From IMG/VR virus record IMGVR_UViG_3300034062_003556, positions 1 to 24,653 of that record: a stretch of 24,653 nt of DNA; one strand, given 5' to 3'. This DNA is from a virus. A model generated the notes under the pieces. That model did no database searches, was not told the DNA's origin, and saw nothing but the letters and a program-made list of their open reading frames with translations. The position numbers were made by a program, and so were the translations under genes. Positions 6,299-12,958 of this stretch are shown piece by piece. How positions within the stretch are numbered: position 1 is the first letter of the stretch; every line of letters starts with the position of its first letter.

Positions 6299-7321
6299 AT
6301 GAGTGCAATTCGTATCGTTCGCGGAGAGTATCGTAAACGTCCCGTAGCTGACCAAGTGTTTAGTCTTGTGTCAGGGTTTCAAACAGGTGCCAAAGGCAAC
6401 TTTGTGACTGTGAAAAACGACGGCAATTTCCCTAACTGCCCTGATACGATCCGTATCCGTGTTGACAACATTTCTGATATTGAGTATACTAACGGCATGA
6501 CAGACACAACCACCAACGCTGCCAAGGCAGTGGCTGCACCAGCAGAAACAGAAGAACAAGCTATTGAGCGTATTCGTGAGCGTTTTGACATCCTGCACGA
6601 AATGACCAAGGCAGCAGTCACAGGCGACATTCGTGCCATGATTGTATCAGGTCCTCCAGGTGTGGGCAAGAGCTTTGGCGTGGAGCAAGAGATTGAAAAA
6701 GCCACCATGTTTGACAAGCTAGCAGGCAAGCGACTTCGTGCAGAAGTTGTGAAAGGTGCTGCTACTCCCATTGGCCTGTATCAGACCTTGTACAAGTATT
6801 CGGACGAAAATTGTGTAGTTGTGTTTGATGACTGCGACAGCATCTTGCTGGACGATGTGAGCCTTAACTTGCTGAAGGGTGCCTTGGACTCAGGCAAGAA
6901 GCGTAAAATTAGCTGGTTGTCAGAAAGCTCGAGCCTGCGCCGCGAAGGCATCCCGGACAGTTTTGAATTCAAAGGCAGTGCCATCTTCATTACCAATTTG
7001 AAGTTTGACAAGATGAAGAGCCAGAAACTGCGGGACCACTTGGATGCATTGCAAAGCCGATGCCACTACTTGGACCTGACTCTGGACACCATGCATGACA
7101 AGATTCTGCGTATCAAGCAAATTGCCAAGGACGGCGTGTTGTTTGCAGACTACGACTTTGAATCCGAAGTGCAAGACGAGATCATTGCGTTCATGGATGC
7201 TAACCAGAATCGTCTGCGTGAAATGAGTCTGCGTATGGCTATCAAAATTGCAGACCTGCGCAAGATGAGCATGCTGAACTGGAAGCGTCTGGCAGAAACA
7301 ACTTGCATGAAAGTAGCATAA
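6299..7321 (+). CDS. AAA+ family ATPase
   Basis: A 340-residue protein. After an N-terminal domain of about 65 residues comes an AAA+ core: Walker A GPPGVGKS (about 118-125), Walker B CVVVFDDCDS (about 172-181), a sensor-I-like Asn in AIFITN (about 228-233), and arginines in the ALQSRCHYLDL segment (250-260) that could serve as the finger. The C-terminal helices (280-340) fit the AAA+ lid. It is expressed from early cassette copy 4 with a strong AAAGGAG site. An internal promoter at 6462-6490 sits 35 bases before an in-frame ATG (6497, residue 67), which would give a 274-residue form lacking the N-terminal domain. The core resembles single-domain AAA ATPases of unknown role in large phages; the target is unknown. 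Confidence 0.85.
   Translation: MSAIRIVRGEYRKRPVADQVFSLVSGFQTGAKGNFVTVKNDGNFPNCPDTIRIRVDNISDIEYTNGMTDTTTNAAKAVAAPAETEEQAIERIRERFDILHEMTKAAVTGDIRAMIVSGPPGVGKSFGVEQEIEKATMFDKLAGKRLRAEVVKGAATPIGLYQTLYKYSDENCVVVFDDCDSILLDDVSLNLLKGALDSGKKRKISWLSESSSLRREGIPDSFEFKGSAIFITNLKFDKMKSQKLRDHLDALQSRCHYLDLTLDTMHDKILRIKQIAKDGVLFADYDFESEVQDEIIAFMDANQNRLREMSLRMAIKIADLRKMSMLNWKRLAETTCMKVA
6462..6490 (+). promoter_or_regulatory. Internal leaderless-type promoter inside the AAA+ gene
   Basis: TTGACA (6462-6467), 17 bases, TATACT (6485-6490), then 6 bases to an in-frame ATG at 6497. The start point predicted about 7 bases after the -10 falls on that ATG. Four other promoters in the window have the same geometry. 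Confidence 0.55.
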
Positions 7322-7322
7322 T

Positions 7323-7430
7323 ATGTTTGAAATTTGGGATGGTGACTTGTTCTTGTATGCTGTGGACACCCAGTACGAAGCAGACGAACAGGCCGAAGCA
7401 GGCTTTATTGTAAAAGAAATCAACAAATAA
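7323..7430 (+). CDS. Very small protein (35 aa) after the AAA+ gene
   Basis: The ATG lies one base after the AAA+ stop, and the frame runs 35 codons: MFEIWDGDLFLYAVDTQY, then an acidic region (EADEQAEAGF), ending IVKEINK. The composition is protein-like (Trp, Tyr, Phe in the first half, acidic helix in the second). The tight spacing and the terminators directly behind it suggest a real cotranscribed gene. I do not recognise a function. Confidence 0.6.
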   Translation: MFEIWDGDLFLYAVDTQYEADEQAEAGFIVKEINK

Positions 7431-7431
7431 T

Positions 7432-7464
7432 CCTGGGCGCTGGTTGGCTCCGGCCCGGGCTTTT
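7432..7464 (+). terminator. Possible first terminator hairpin
   Basis: CCTGGGC (7432-7438) can pair with GCCCGGG (7453-7459), including one G-U pair, around a 14-base loop, followed by CTTTT. It is weaker than the hairpin just downstream. Confidence 0.45.
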
Positions 7465-7466
7465 GG

Positions 7467-7497
7467 CAGGTACCCTTAAAACGGTACCTGTTTTTTT
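7467..7497 (+). terminator. Rho-independent terminator of the early operon
   Basis: CAGGTACC (7467-7474) and GGTACCTG (7483-7490) make a perfect 8-bp stem with an 8-base loop, followed by seven T (7491-7497). It closes the early block. The last two T are also the first two bases of the next promoter's -35. Confidence 0.9.
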
Positions 7498-7524
7498 GAC
7501 TTCTTGCAACAACAAGTGTACACT
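7496..7524 (+). promoter_or_regulatory. Leaderless-type promoter for the 7531 gene
   Basis: TTGACT (7496-7501), 17 bases, TACACT (7519-7524), then 6 bases to ATG 7531. The predicted start point is the A of the ATG. It directly abuts the terminator U-tract. Confidence 0.6.
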
Positions 7525-7530
7525 AGCACA

Positions 7531-8391
7531 ATGAAACATCTTGTTATTGTGCTAGGGCAGTCTGACCCGCTGACTCTTCAATTTCAAATTCGCAACACTC
7601 CCGTGGCCAAGTTGTGGGTTAACAGAATGCAGGCCCGTGGAAATTATCCATTAGATCATCCCAAAAGATTTTACGGATTCAACACCCCGGAGCAAGAAAA
7701 ATCTCGAGCAGTTGATATAATCCAACAATGCATCTCAACAATCAATGCACATTCGCCAATCATCACAAGGCCATTTGAATACACACAGGATTGTTTGAAC
7801 TATCTTCACAATATATTTGAAAAATATCACGGACTACTGGACCAACAAAATACCCAATACTGGAACACCGCACCTTTGTCAGTACAGCAGGCACTGGCAG
7901 AATTAAACATAGCAGTTCACAGATGTGAAACAGCATTGGCCCAGAGCGATCCTCGATTGGTATGTACTTGGTTTGGCATGCCCAAAACTGAAAGATTAAA
8001 CACCGAATTGCAACAAGAATACGGCACCTCAGAAATCACATTTGGTACAGTGTATTTGAACTACTGCGAAATTGGCAAAACTGCAGAAGATCTAGCACAT
8101 GACAATGATAAGTACATTGCCGACGAAGCATTCAAACCATTTGATCATTACAGTGCTGATTTTAATGTTCAATTTGGCAATCGTAGCTTGCTTAAGAAAT
8201 ACGCCAACGTTGACAATTATATTCGTCAGCATCAAGACTTTTTTCTTGCACACGGCATAAAAAATGTGTATAATATAAAAGCGCAGCCTTTGCGTTTTCC
8301 TGTAGCTGATCTAGAGTACAGTGCCGACAAAAAAGATTTACTACAAAAGATTGCACAAAGACAACATGTGCAACAAGTTACTATACAATGA
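7531..8391 (+). CDS. Unknown protein upstream of uvsW
   Basis: A 286-residue protein that I do not recognise. It starts with a strand-like MKHLVIVLGQSDPLTLQF and contains mostly helical, Gln/His-rich sequence. LVCTWFGMPKTERL and NYCEIGKTAEDLAHDNDKYIADEAFKPFDHYSADFNVQFG look like the most structured, likely conserved parts. There is no P-loop, zinc motif or membrane segment. A longer reading from TTG 7504 would overlap the promoter, so ATG 7531 is preferred; no Shine-Dalgarno site precedes it, consistent with a leaderless mRNA. Its TGA stop overlaps the uvsW ATG (ATGA at 8388-8391), so it is coupled to that gene and may work in recombination or replication, which is inference from position only. 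Confidence 0.75.
   Translation: MKHLVIVLGQSDPLTLQFQIRNTPVAKLWVNRMQARGNYPLDHPKRFYGFNTPEQEKSRAVDIIQQCISTINAHSPIITRPFEYTQDCLNYLHNIFEKYHGLLDQQNTQYWNTAPLSVQQALAELNIAVHRCETALAQSDPRLVCTWFGMPKTERLNTELQQEYGTSEITFGTVYLNYCEIGKTAEDLAHDNDKYIADEAFKPFDHYSADFNVQFGNRSLLKKYANVDNYIRQHQDFFLAHGIKNVYNIKAQPLRFPVADLEYSADKKDLLQKIAQRQHVQQVTIQ
8246..8274 (+). promoter_or_regulatory. Possible internal promoter for uvsW
   Basis: TTGCAC (8246-8251), 17 bases, TATAAT (8269-8274) inside the 3' part of the 7531 gene, about 113 bases before uvsW. It is a good sigma70 match, but as it lies in coding sequence it may be fortuitous. Confidence 0.4.
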
Positions 8392-9857
8392 AACAAGCAA
8401 CAATAATCATACGAGATGAAGTCAATATCAAGATCGAAGGCCTGGATCTTGACTGTAGAAAGAAACTGGTTAACACATTCAAGTATGAAATTCCTGGGGC
8501 AAGATATCAACCCGCAGTGAGACTGGGTCGGTGGGATGGCAAGGTAGCTTACTTTCAATTGGGTGGGTCCAGCTACATCAATCTCTTGCCCGAAATAATT
8601 CCTATTCTAGAACAATATGATTATGACATTGAACTGGATGATCAACGTGATTATTCCACTGTGTTTGATTTTGTGCAGGTAACAGAAGATTCATTTGCAC
8701 ACAAAACTTGGCCTCAGGGGCATCCTACTGTGGGTCAACCCATCTTGTTGCGTGACTATCAAGTAGAGATTGTGAACAACTATCTGCAGAATCCGCAGTG
8801 CATACAAGAAGTGGCCACAGGCGCAGGCAAAACACTCATGACTGCTGCCTTGAGCAAGAGCGTGGAAGCATATGGTCGCAGTATCATTATTGTACCCAAC
8901 AAGAGCTTGGTAACACAAACAGAAAAAGACTATGTCAATCTAGGCCTGGATGTGGGCGTGTACTTCGGTGATCAAAAAGACTACGACCGAACCCACACCA
9001 TATGCACATGGCAAAGTCTAAACAACATGATGAAGAAAACCAAGTCAGGCGAAGCCGAAGTGGACATTCAGGACTTTATCGAAGGCGTGGTTTGTGTGAT
9101 TGTGGACGAAGTACACATGGCCAAAGCAGATGCCTTAAAAACCTTGCTTACAGGTGTCATGGCTAGAGTGCCAATTCGATGGGGGTTGACAGGAACTGTG
9201 CCCAAAGAAAAGTTTGAAAGCCAAAGTCTGCTGGTAAGCCTGGGCCCTGTTATCAGCAAGCTCAGTGCCAGTGAACTACAGGATCGTGGCGTGCTGGCCC
9301 AGTGCCATGTGAACATCGTGCAACTGATAGACCATGTGGAATACAGCAACTATCAAAGCGAGCTAAAATACCTGCTAGAAGAGTCAGGTAGATTAGACAC
9401 CATAGCAGATCTGGTGCGTCGAGTAAACGAAACTGGCAATACCTTAGTGCTGGTTGACCGCACAGAGTGTGGTAGACAACTGGTAGCACGACTGGGAGAA
9501 AAAGCTGTGTTTGTGTCCGGAGCAACAAAGGGCACAAAGAGGCAAGAAGAATATGACGAAGTAGCAGATGCCACAGACAAGATCATTGTGGCCACTTATG
9601 GTGTGGCTGCTGTGGGTATTAACATACCGCGAATCTTTAATCTTGTGCTGATTGAACCAGGCAAATCATTTGTTAGAGTTATCCAGTCAATTGGACGTGG
9701 TATTCGCAAAGCCGAAGACAAAGATCATGTGCAGATCTGGGACATAACCAGCACATGCAAGTTTGCCAAACGCCATCTTACCAAACGCAAACAATTCTAC
9801 AAAGAAGCCAATTATCCGTTCTCAGCAGAGAAACTAGACTGGATGAAGATCAACTAA
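8388..9857 (+). CDS. uvsW: UvsW-type SF2 DNA/RNA helicase
   Basis: A 489-residue protein, close to the 503 of T4 UvsW. The N-terminal domain (about 1-115) includes RLGRWDGKVAYF, typical of the UvsW N-domain. Helicase motifs follow in order: RDYQVEIV (Q-like, about 122-129), Walker A ATGAGKT (143-149), IIVPNKSLV (motif Ia, about 167-175), VDEVH (motif II, 239-243), GLTGT (motif III, 266-270) and QSIGRGIRK (motif VI, 433-441). T4 UvsW unwinds branched DNA and R-loops, promotes replication fork regression and switches origin-dependent to recombination-dependent replication. It starts at an ATGA overlap with the previous gene. Confidence 0.92.
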   Translation: MKQATIIIRDEVNIKIEGLDLDCRKKLVNTFKYEIPGARYQPAVRLGRWDGKVAYFQLGGSSYINLLPEIIPILEQYDYDIELDDQRDYSTVFDFVQVTEDSFAHKTWPQGHPTVGQPILLRDYQVEIVNNYLQNPQCIQEVATGAGKTLMTAALSKSVEAYGRSIIIVPNKSLVTQTEKDYVNLGLDVGVYFGDQKDYDRTHTICTWQSLNNMMKKTKSGEAEVDIQDFIEGVVCVIVDEVHMAKADALKTLLTGVMARVPIRWGLTGTVPKEKFESQSLLVSLGPVISKLSASELQDRGVLAQCHVNIVQLIDHVEYSNYQSELKYLLEESGRLDTIADLVRRVNETGNTLVLVDRTECGRQLVARLGEKAVFVSGATKGTKRQEEYDEVADATDKIIVATYGVAAVGINIPRIFNLVLIEPGKSFVRVIQSIGRGIRKAEDKDHVQIWDITSTCKFAKRHLTKRKQFYKEANYPFSAEKLDWMKIN

Positions 9858-9860
9858 TGG

Positions 9861-9889
9861 TTGACTTTGTGGCACAAACACTATATTAT
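9861..9889 (+). promoter_or_regulatory. Leaderless-type promoter for the 9896 gene
   Basis: TTGACT (9861-9866), 17 bases, TATTAT (9884-9889), 6 bases, ATG 9896. It lies in the 38-base gap after uvsW. No Shine-Dalgarno site precedes the ATG. Confidence 0.65.
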
Positions 9890-9895
9890 TAACAC

Positions 9896-10396
9896 ATGCG
9901 AATTCTAACACTAGACAACACTTATTATGATCTTGATCATCTGCCTGAAGAAGTAGATGATATGAGATTTGCTATCTTGGATAATTCAAACCCCCAAGAT
10001 CCTGATTATCATTTCATTCCTTTGATCTTTTTAGAGAGTTTTAACGCTCCTGCACTAGTGTTGAGAATTGGTAATGCCACTATCAAAATGCCCATGGACT
10101 GGCAAATTCTAATAGGCGAGCCCGATGTTGGTGATCTAGAGGTATTGCCGTTGACCAGTATCAACGATCGCGGATTCAAGGTGTTTCAATTCAATCCGCT
10201 TACTAGCTACAGACCCAGTTTTCCAGACATTGAAATTCTGGATGTTTACCATGAAGTAAACTGGTATGCACCCAAATTAAAAAATGGGCAGATGCTGGCA
10301 GTGCCTCTGAATGATGATGCAGAACCTGACTGTGTGTACTTTGTCAAAGACGTCAGCCGCAATTGTGAAATCGTGGACTACAACAAGGCTTGGTAA
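9896..10396 (+). CDS. Conserved-looking phage protein of unknown function
   Basis: A 166-residue acidic protein, mostly predicted beta strands (RILTLDNTYYDLDHLPEE; ALVLRIGNATIKMPMDWQILIGEP; MLAVPLNDDAEPDCVYFVKDV). The middle part (about 56-85) reads like a small beta-barrel repeated toward the C-terminus (NGQMLAVPLND...). There is no nucleotide-binding motif, zinc site or membrane segment. It sits directly after uvsW with its own promoter and is followed by a 47-residue gene at a TAATG overlap, so the next three genes are probably cotranscribed. The family is not recognised. Confidence 0.75.
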   Translation: MRILTLDNTYYDLDHLPEEVDDMRFAILDNSNPQDPDYHFIPLIFLESFNAPALVLRIGNATIKMPMDWQILIGEPDVGDLEVLPLTSINDRGFKVFQFNPLTSYRPSFPDIEILDVYHEVNWYAPKLKNGQMLAVPLNDDAEPDCVYFVKDVSRNCEIVDYNKAW

Positions 10397-10539
10397 TGTA
10401 CACAGAACCTCAGTTATTTGAAACACTTGCTCGCCTGGTCAGGATATATGCGGAAAGCTATCCTGACGATCGAGAAGGACTAGAACGATTCTTGCACTGG
10501 GCACATGCACAATACGGTTACACATATGGGCCAGCTTAA
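10396..10539 (+). CDS. Small protein (47 aa) of unknown function
   Basis: The ATG at 10396 overlaps the previous stop as TAATG, and the frame runs 47 codons: MYTEPQLFETLARLVRIYAE, then SYPDDREGLERFLHWAHAQY. It appears to be two helices with regularly spaced Leu/Phe and charged residues, so the translation looks genuine. The stop lies 14 bases inside the next gene if that starts at 10526. Function is unknown. Confidence 0.6.
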   Translation: MYTEPQLFETLARLVRIYAESYPDDREGLERFLHWAHAQYGYTYGPA

Positions 10540-10783
10540 ACCAGGCGCAACCTACATTTACGAACGGGTCGGCGACACTGTGTTCAGAAGAGAGTCTGGT
10601 GCCCTGGACCGTGAAGTAGTCGGCTACGACGCCCGCACCATTGATGGCAGACCGTTGGTTGATCATATACAGGAAGAAAAACTGTGGGGTCAGATTAGAC
10701 AAGCTGCCCGGACCAATCCTGCTTTACAAGATGCATTAGAACGTGCTATAATGATTTACCAACTTAGTAAAACCAATGAGTGA
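10526..10783 (+). CDS. Small phage protein of unknown function
   Basis: An 85-residue protein from ATG 10526. Its head (MGQLKPGATYIYERVGDTVFRRE) looks like a conserved family start, a beta hairpin, so I prefer it to the ATG at 10505, which adds seven unremarkable residues. A middle segment (REVVGYDARTIDGRP) is followed by a C-terminal helix (LWGQIRQAARTNPALQDALERAIMIYQLS). It overlaps the previous gene by 14 bases and the next by 8, part of a tightly packed run leading to the clamp-loader candidate. No enzymatic motif is visible. Confidence 0.65.
   Translation: MGQLKPGATYIYERVGDTVFRRESGALDREVVGYDARTIDGRPLVDHIQEEKLWGQIRQAARTNPALQDALERAIMIYQLSKTNE
10723..10752 (+). promoter_or_regulatory. Possible promoter for the clamp-loader candidate
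   Basis: TTTACA (10723-10728), 18 bases, TATAAT (10747-10752), 23 bases before ATG 10776. It lies within the preceding gene, so it may be chance. There is no strong Shine-Dalgarno site downstream. Confidence 0.4.
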
Positions 10784-11222
10784 TAAACTACATATTGGCA
10801 ACGAAATGCGCCAACTGGATCTCAAGAACAGAGACTTCTACGACAGCTTAGATACGGAAGAACGCAAGAAGTTTAGCACATTTCTCATGATACGCTGGAG
10901 CAGTGCAGTAGAAGGCTCCCGCGAACTACAAGAGTATTATGTACAAAGTGCCAATCACTATGTGAACAAGCATTTCTTTACACTCAGCAAGCACCCCAAA
11001 CTGCAATGGTTGTGTGCAACTGCTGCAAGCCCGGGCATGGGTGCGCTACGTCATAACTGGATTGCGCCCAAAAAGAAAGAAGCAGGTGCCGGCACCAAAC
11101 GCAAAGCACTGGCCGCAATGTTTCCGCACTACAAAGACGATGAGATCGACGTCATGATGCAGATAGTCTCACAAAAAGAAATTGACGCTTATCACAAGAG
11201 TACTGGCCTTGATAAGAAATGA
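10776..11222 (+). CDS. Probable sliding-clamp loader small subunit (gp62-like)
   Basis: A 148-residue protein. LKNRDFYDSLDTEERKKF (about 16-33), HYVNKHFFTLSKHPKLQWL (about 61-79) and MGALRHNWIAPKKK (about 88-101), followed by AAMFPHYKDDEIDVM (about 113-127), recall from memory the small clamp-loader A subunits annotated in marine T4-like phages; T4 gp62 itself (187 aa) is not obviously similar. In T4, gp62 forms a complex with the AAA+ ATPase gp44 and loads the gp45 clamp for gp43 polymerase. The gp44, gp45 and gp43 genes are not in this window. The position between uvsW and the primase/helicase genes supports a replication role. The 3' end overlaps the next start by four bases (ATGA). Confidence 0.55.
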   Translation: MSDKLHIGNEMRQLDLKNRDFYDSLDTEERKKFSTFLMIRWSSAVEGSRELQEYYVQSANHYVNKHFFTLSKHPKLQWLCATAASPGMGALRHNWIAPKKKEAGAGTKRKALAAMFPHYKDDEIDVMMQIVSQKEIDAYHKSTGLDKK

Positions 11223-11938
11223 TTCAACAGTTAGTGGTCAATGGTTGCAGTTACATGGACATGTACGCTCAAGGTGGCGGCCATGTTGATCTAGCACAAC
11301 AACTTGGTATTGCCAATTGTTTCAGCCTAGCCATTGGCGGTAGTGCAAACTCTCGTATTATACGTACCACTCTCAAACACAGTTATCAAACCACAGTGCC
11401 CACGTTTTATTTACTGGGTATGACATTCCTTAGCAGGCTTGAATGGCCTATTTTGTATCAAGATACCACTCGTGAGTTTGAAGGGGTATGGACCAACCCT
11501 CAAAATCAACAATTTCAAAATCAATGGGTGCCACACTGGACTGATCAGGACACCAAACAATGGATAAAACTCAAGCTCAAAAGTGAACTTCATAGCATTA
11601 CAGATCGATTGGAAGATCTAATGTACCGCATGTTGAGTTTGCAGGACAGTTTGATTGCTCGCGGCCACCGTGTGCTGATGTATCAACAAGCAGACAACAT
11701 TTATCAGGAATTCCTTGAAGATTCTCGTTTTGAACTTTTAAAAAACAATACGGGCATCAAAGACGGGTTTGCCTGGCGATCAATTGCGTGGCAACACATG
11801 CATAAAGTTGCTGCCACAATCTATTCCGAAGGAAGTCAATATGTGCCATCAGACATGACTCATCCACTTGCTGGACATCATTTGATGATCAATACTCATT
11901 TGACACAGTACATTAAAGATAGTAAACTACTAGCATGA
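11219..11938 (+). CDS. SGNH/GDSL-type hydrolase-like protein
   Basis: A 239-residue protein. VVNGCSYMDMY (about 6-16) fits block I of SGNH enzymes with Ser11 as the nucleophile (phage versions often read GCS instead of GDS). AIGGSANSRI (about 38-47) fits the block II glycine and nearby residues. DMTHPLAGHHL (about 212-222) gives the D-x-x-H catalytic pair of block V, Asp212 and His215. SGNH enzymes are esterases or acetylesterases, often acting on polysaccharides; many such phage proteins are placed among structural or glycan genes. Here it sits between clamp-loader-like and zinc-finger genes, so its expression is probably not late. The substrate is unknown. Confidence 0.65.
   Translation: MIQQLVVNGCSYMDMYAQGGGHVDLAQQLGIANCFSLAIGGSANSRIIRTTLKHSYQTTVPTFYLLGMTFLSRLEWPILYQDTTREFEGVWTNPQNQQFQNQWVPHWTDQDTKQWIKLKLKSELHSITDRLEDLMYRMLSLQDSLIARGHRVLMYQQADNIYQEFLEDSRFELLKNNTGIKDGFAWRSIAWQHMHKVAATIYSEGSQYVPSDMTHPLAGHHLMINTHLTQYIKDSKLLA
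11900..11928 (+). promoter_or_regulatory. Leaderless-type promoter for the 11935 gene
   Basis: TTGACA (11900-11905), 17 bases, TAAACT (11923-11928), 6 bases, ATG 11935. It lies in the 3' end of the SGNH gene. The same 35-base -35-to-ATG spacing occurs at four other genes here. Confidence 0.5.
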
Positions 11939-12609
11939 CATTTGCATGTGCTTACTGCAAGAAAACTTTTGTAAAGGAAACTTCTATTGAAGTGCATGTG
12001 TGCGAGCCCAAACGCCGTGCATTACAAAAGGACGATCCCGGAGTCAGGCTTGGGTTTCAAGCATATCTGCGATTCTACGAAACCATGCAAGGATCGTCCC
12101 GTAACAAAACCTACGAAGACTTTGCTGGATCAGCCTACTATCGAGCCTTTGTGAAATTTGGGCGTTACTGCGTGGACACTCGCACAATCAATCCAGCTCA
12201 GTTCATGCTGTGGCTATTAAAGGCACAGAAAAAGATTGACTACTGGTGCAGTGACAAAGTCTATACAGAATACTTGCTGTACTATCTACAAATAGAAGCA
12301 GTGGATGATGCACTGGCTCGAGCAATTGAATACAGCATGACCTGGCAAGAAAACACAGGCCATCCTGCACATGACTGTTTGCGTTATGGTAATACCAATG
12401 CAGCATGCCATGCAATAACGTCAGGACGGATAAGTCCATGGGTGATTTACAACTCGGAATCAGGACAAAAGTTTTTGAGCGGCCTGGATCCCACTCAGGT
12501 GGCCATGATCTGGAGCTACATTGATTCAGATGTATGGCAAAAACGTTTTAGAGATCGTTCCGAAGATCAAGCATATGCACAAGAAATTTTAACCAAGGCA
12601 GGATGGTAA
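11935..12609 (+). CDS. Zinc-finger phage protein of unknown function
   Basis: A 224-residue protein that opens with a single C2H2-like finger: CAYC (Cys5, Cys8) ... HVC (His21, Cys23), with the Phe and Leu-like spacing of a classical finger. The remainder is helical and aromatic (YLRFYETM; YYRAFVKFGRYCVDTRTINPAQFMLWLL; YCSDKVYTEYLLYYL-like), without catalytic motifs I can name. The C-terminus (GLDPTQVAMIWSYIDSDVWQKRF) looks like a separate helical bundle. A DNA- or RNA-binding role is a reasonable inference from the finger and the replication context. It starts on an ATGA overlap with the SGNH gene and has its own leaderless-type promoter. Confidence 0.7.
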   Translation: MTFACAYCKKTFVKETSIEVHVCEPKRRALQKDDPGVRLGFQAYLRFYETMQGSSRNKTYEDFAGSAYYRAFVKFGRYCVDTRTINPAQFMLWLLKAQKKIDYWCSDKVYTEYLLYYLQIEAVDDALARAIEYSMTWQENTGHPAHDCLRYGNTNAACHAITSGRISPWVIYNSESGQKFLSGLDPTQVAMIWSYIDSDVWQKRFRDRSEDQAYAQEILTKAGW

Positions 12610-12610
12610 C

Positions 12611-12958
12611 ATGATTAACACTATTATGAATGGGGCAGGAATAAATGTTATTGCCAGCGGTTCCTCGACGCCCTATATTGACATGACTCGAACCAGTGCT
12701 GGCATGGTCCGATACAACAATAACAATGTTGAAGTTTATGACGGCAACTCTTGGATAATAATGTCCAGCGGCATGGTCCAGGTCAGTCTTGATGGGGTGA
12801 CCTTGGAATCCTTACAATGGGTTCGCCGCAAAATGACTGAAGAAAAGCGTCTTGAAGAATTAGCGAAGACTCATCCCACAGTGGCTGATGCCTTGTTGAC
12901 TAGAGACCGTGCAGAAGATGCACTAAAAATTACTGTAGCATTGTGTGACACTAAATGA
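12611..12958 (+). CDS. Virion-like small protein (fibre-type motif)
   Basis: A 115-residue protein. GMVRYNNNNVEVYDGNSWIIM (about 31-51) is the 'G..RYN....EVYDG..W' motif common in phage tail-fibre and neck proteins, preceded by a G-rich, strand-like head (MNGAGINVIASGSSTPYIDM). The C-terminal half (about 62-112) is a charged helix (LESLQWVRRKMTEEKRLEEL...), ending LCDTK. It is therefore an odd mix: a fibre-like module fused to a helical tail, in a replication-type gene run rather than the late region. AGGA about 8 bases before the ATG is the only good Shine-Dalgarno site in this run. Function is uncertain. Confidence 0.6.
   Translation: MINTIMNGAGINVIASGSSTPYIDMTRTSAGMVRYNNNNVEVYDGNSWIIMSSGMVQVSLDGVTLESLQWVRRKMTEEKRLEELAKTHPTVADALLTRDRAEDALKITVALCDTK

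Noticed and set aside
9896-10396. The gene after uvsW as a late sigma factor (gp55)
   Set aside because: The protein is beta-rich and acidic with no sigma-like helical region or basic motif, so position alone does not support it.
10492-10520. TTGCAC followed about 17 bases later by CGGTTA before ATG 10526
   Set aside because: The -10 does not resemble TATAAT and does not match the geometry of the leaderless set.
11182-11221. TTGACG upstream of ATG 11219
   Set aside because: There is no acceptable -10 at 16-18 bases; the gene is translationally coupled instead.
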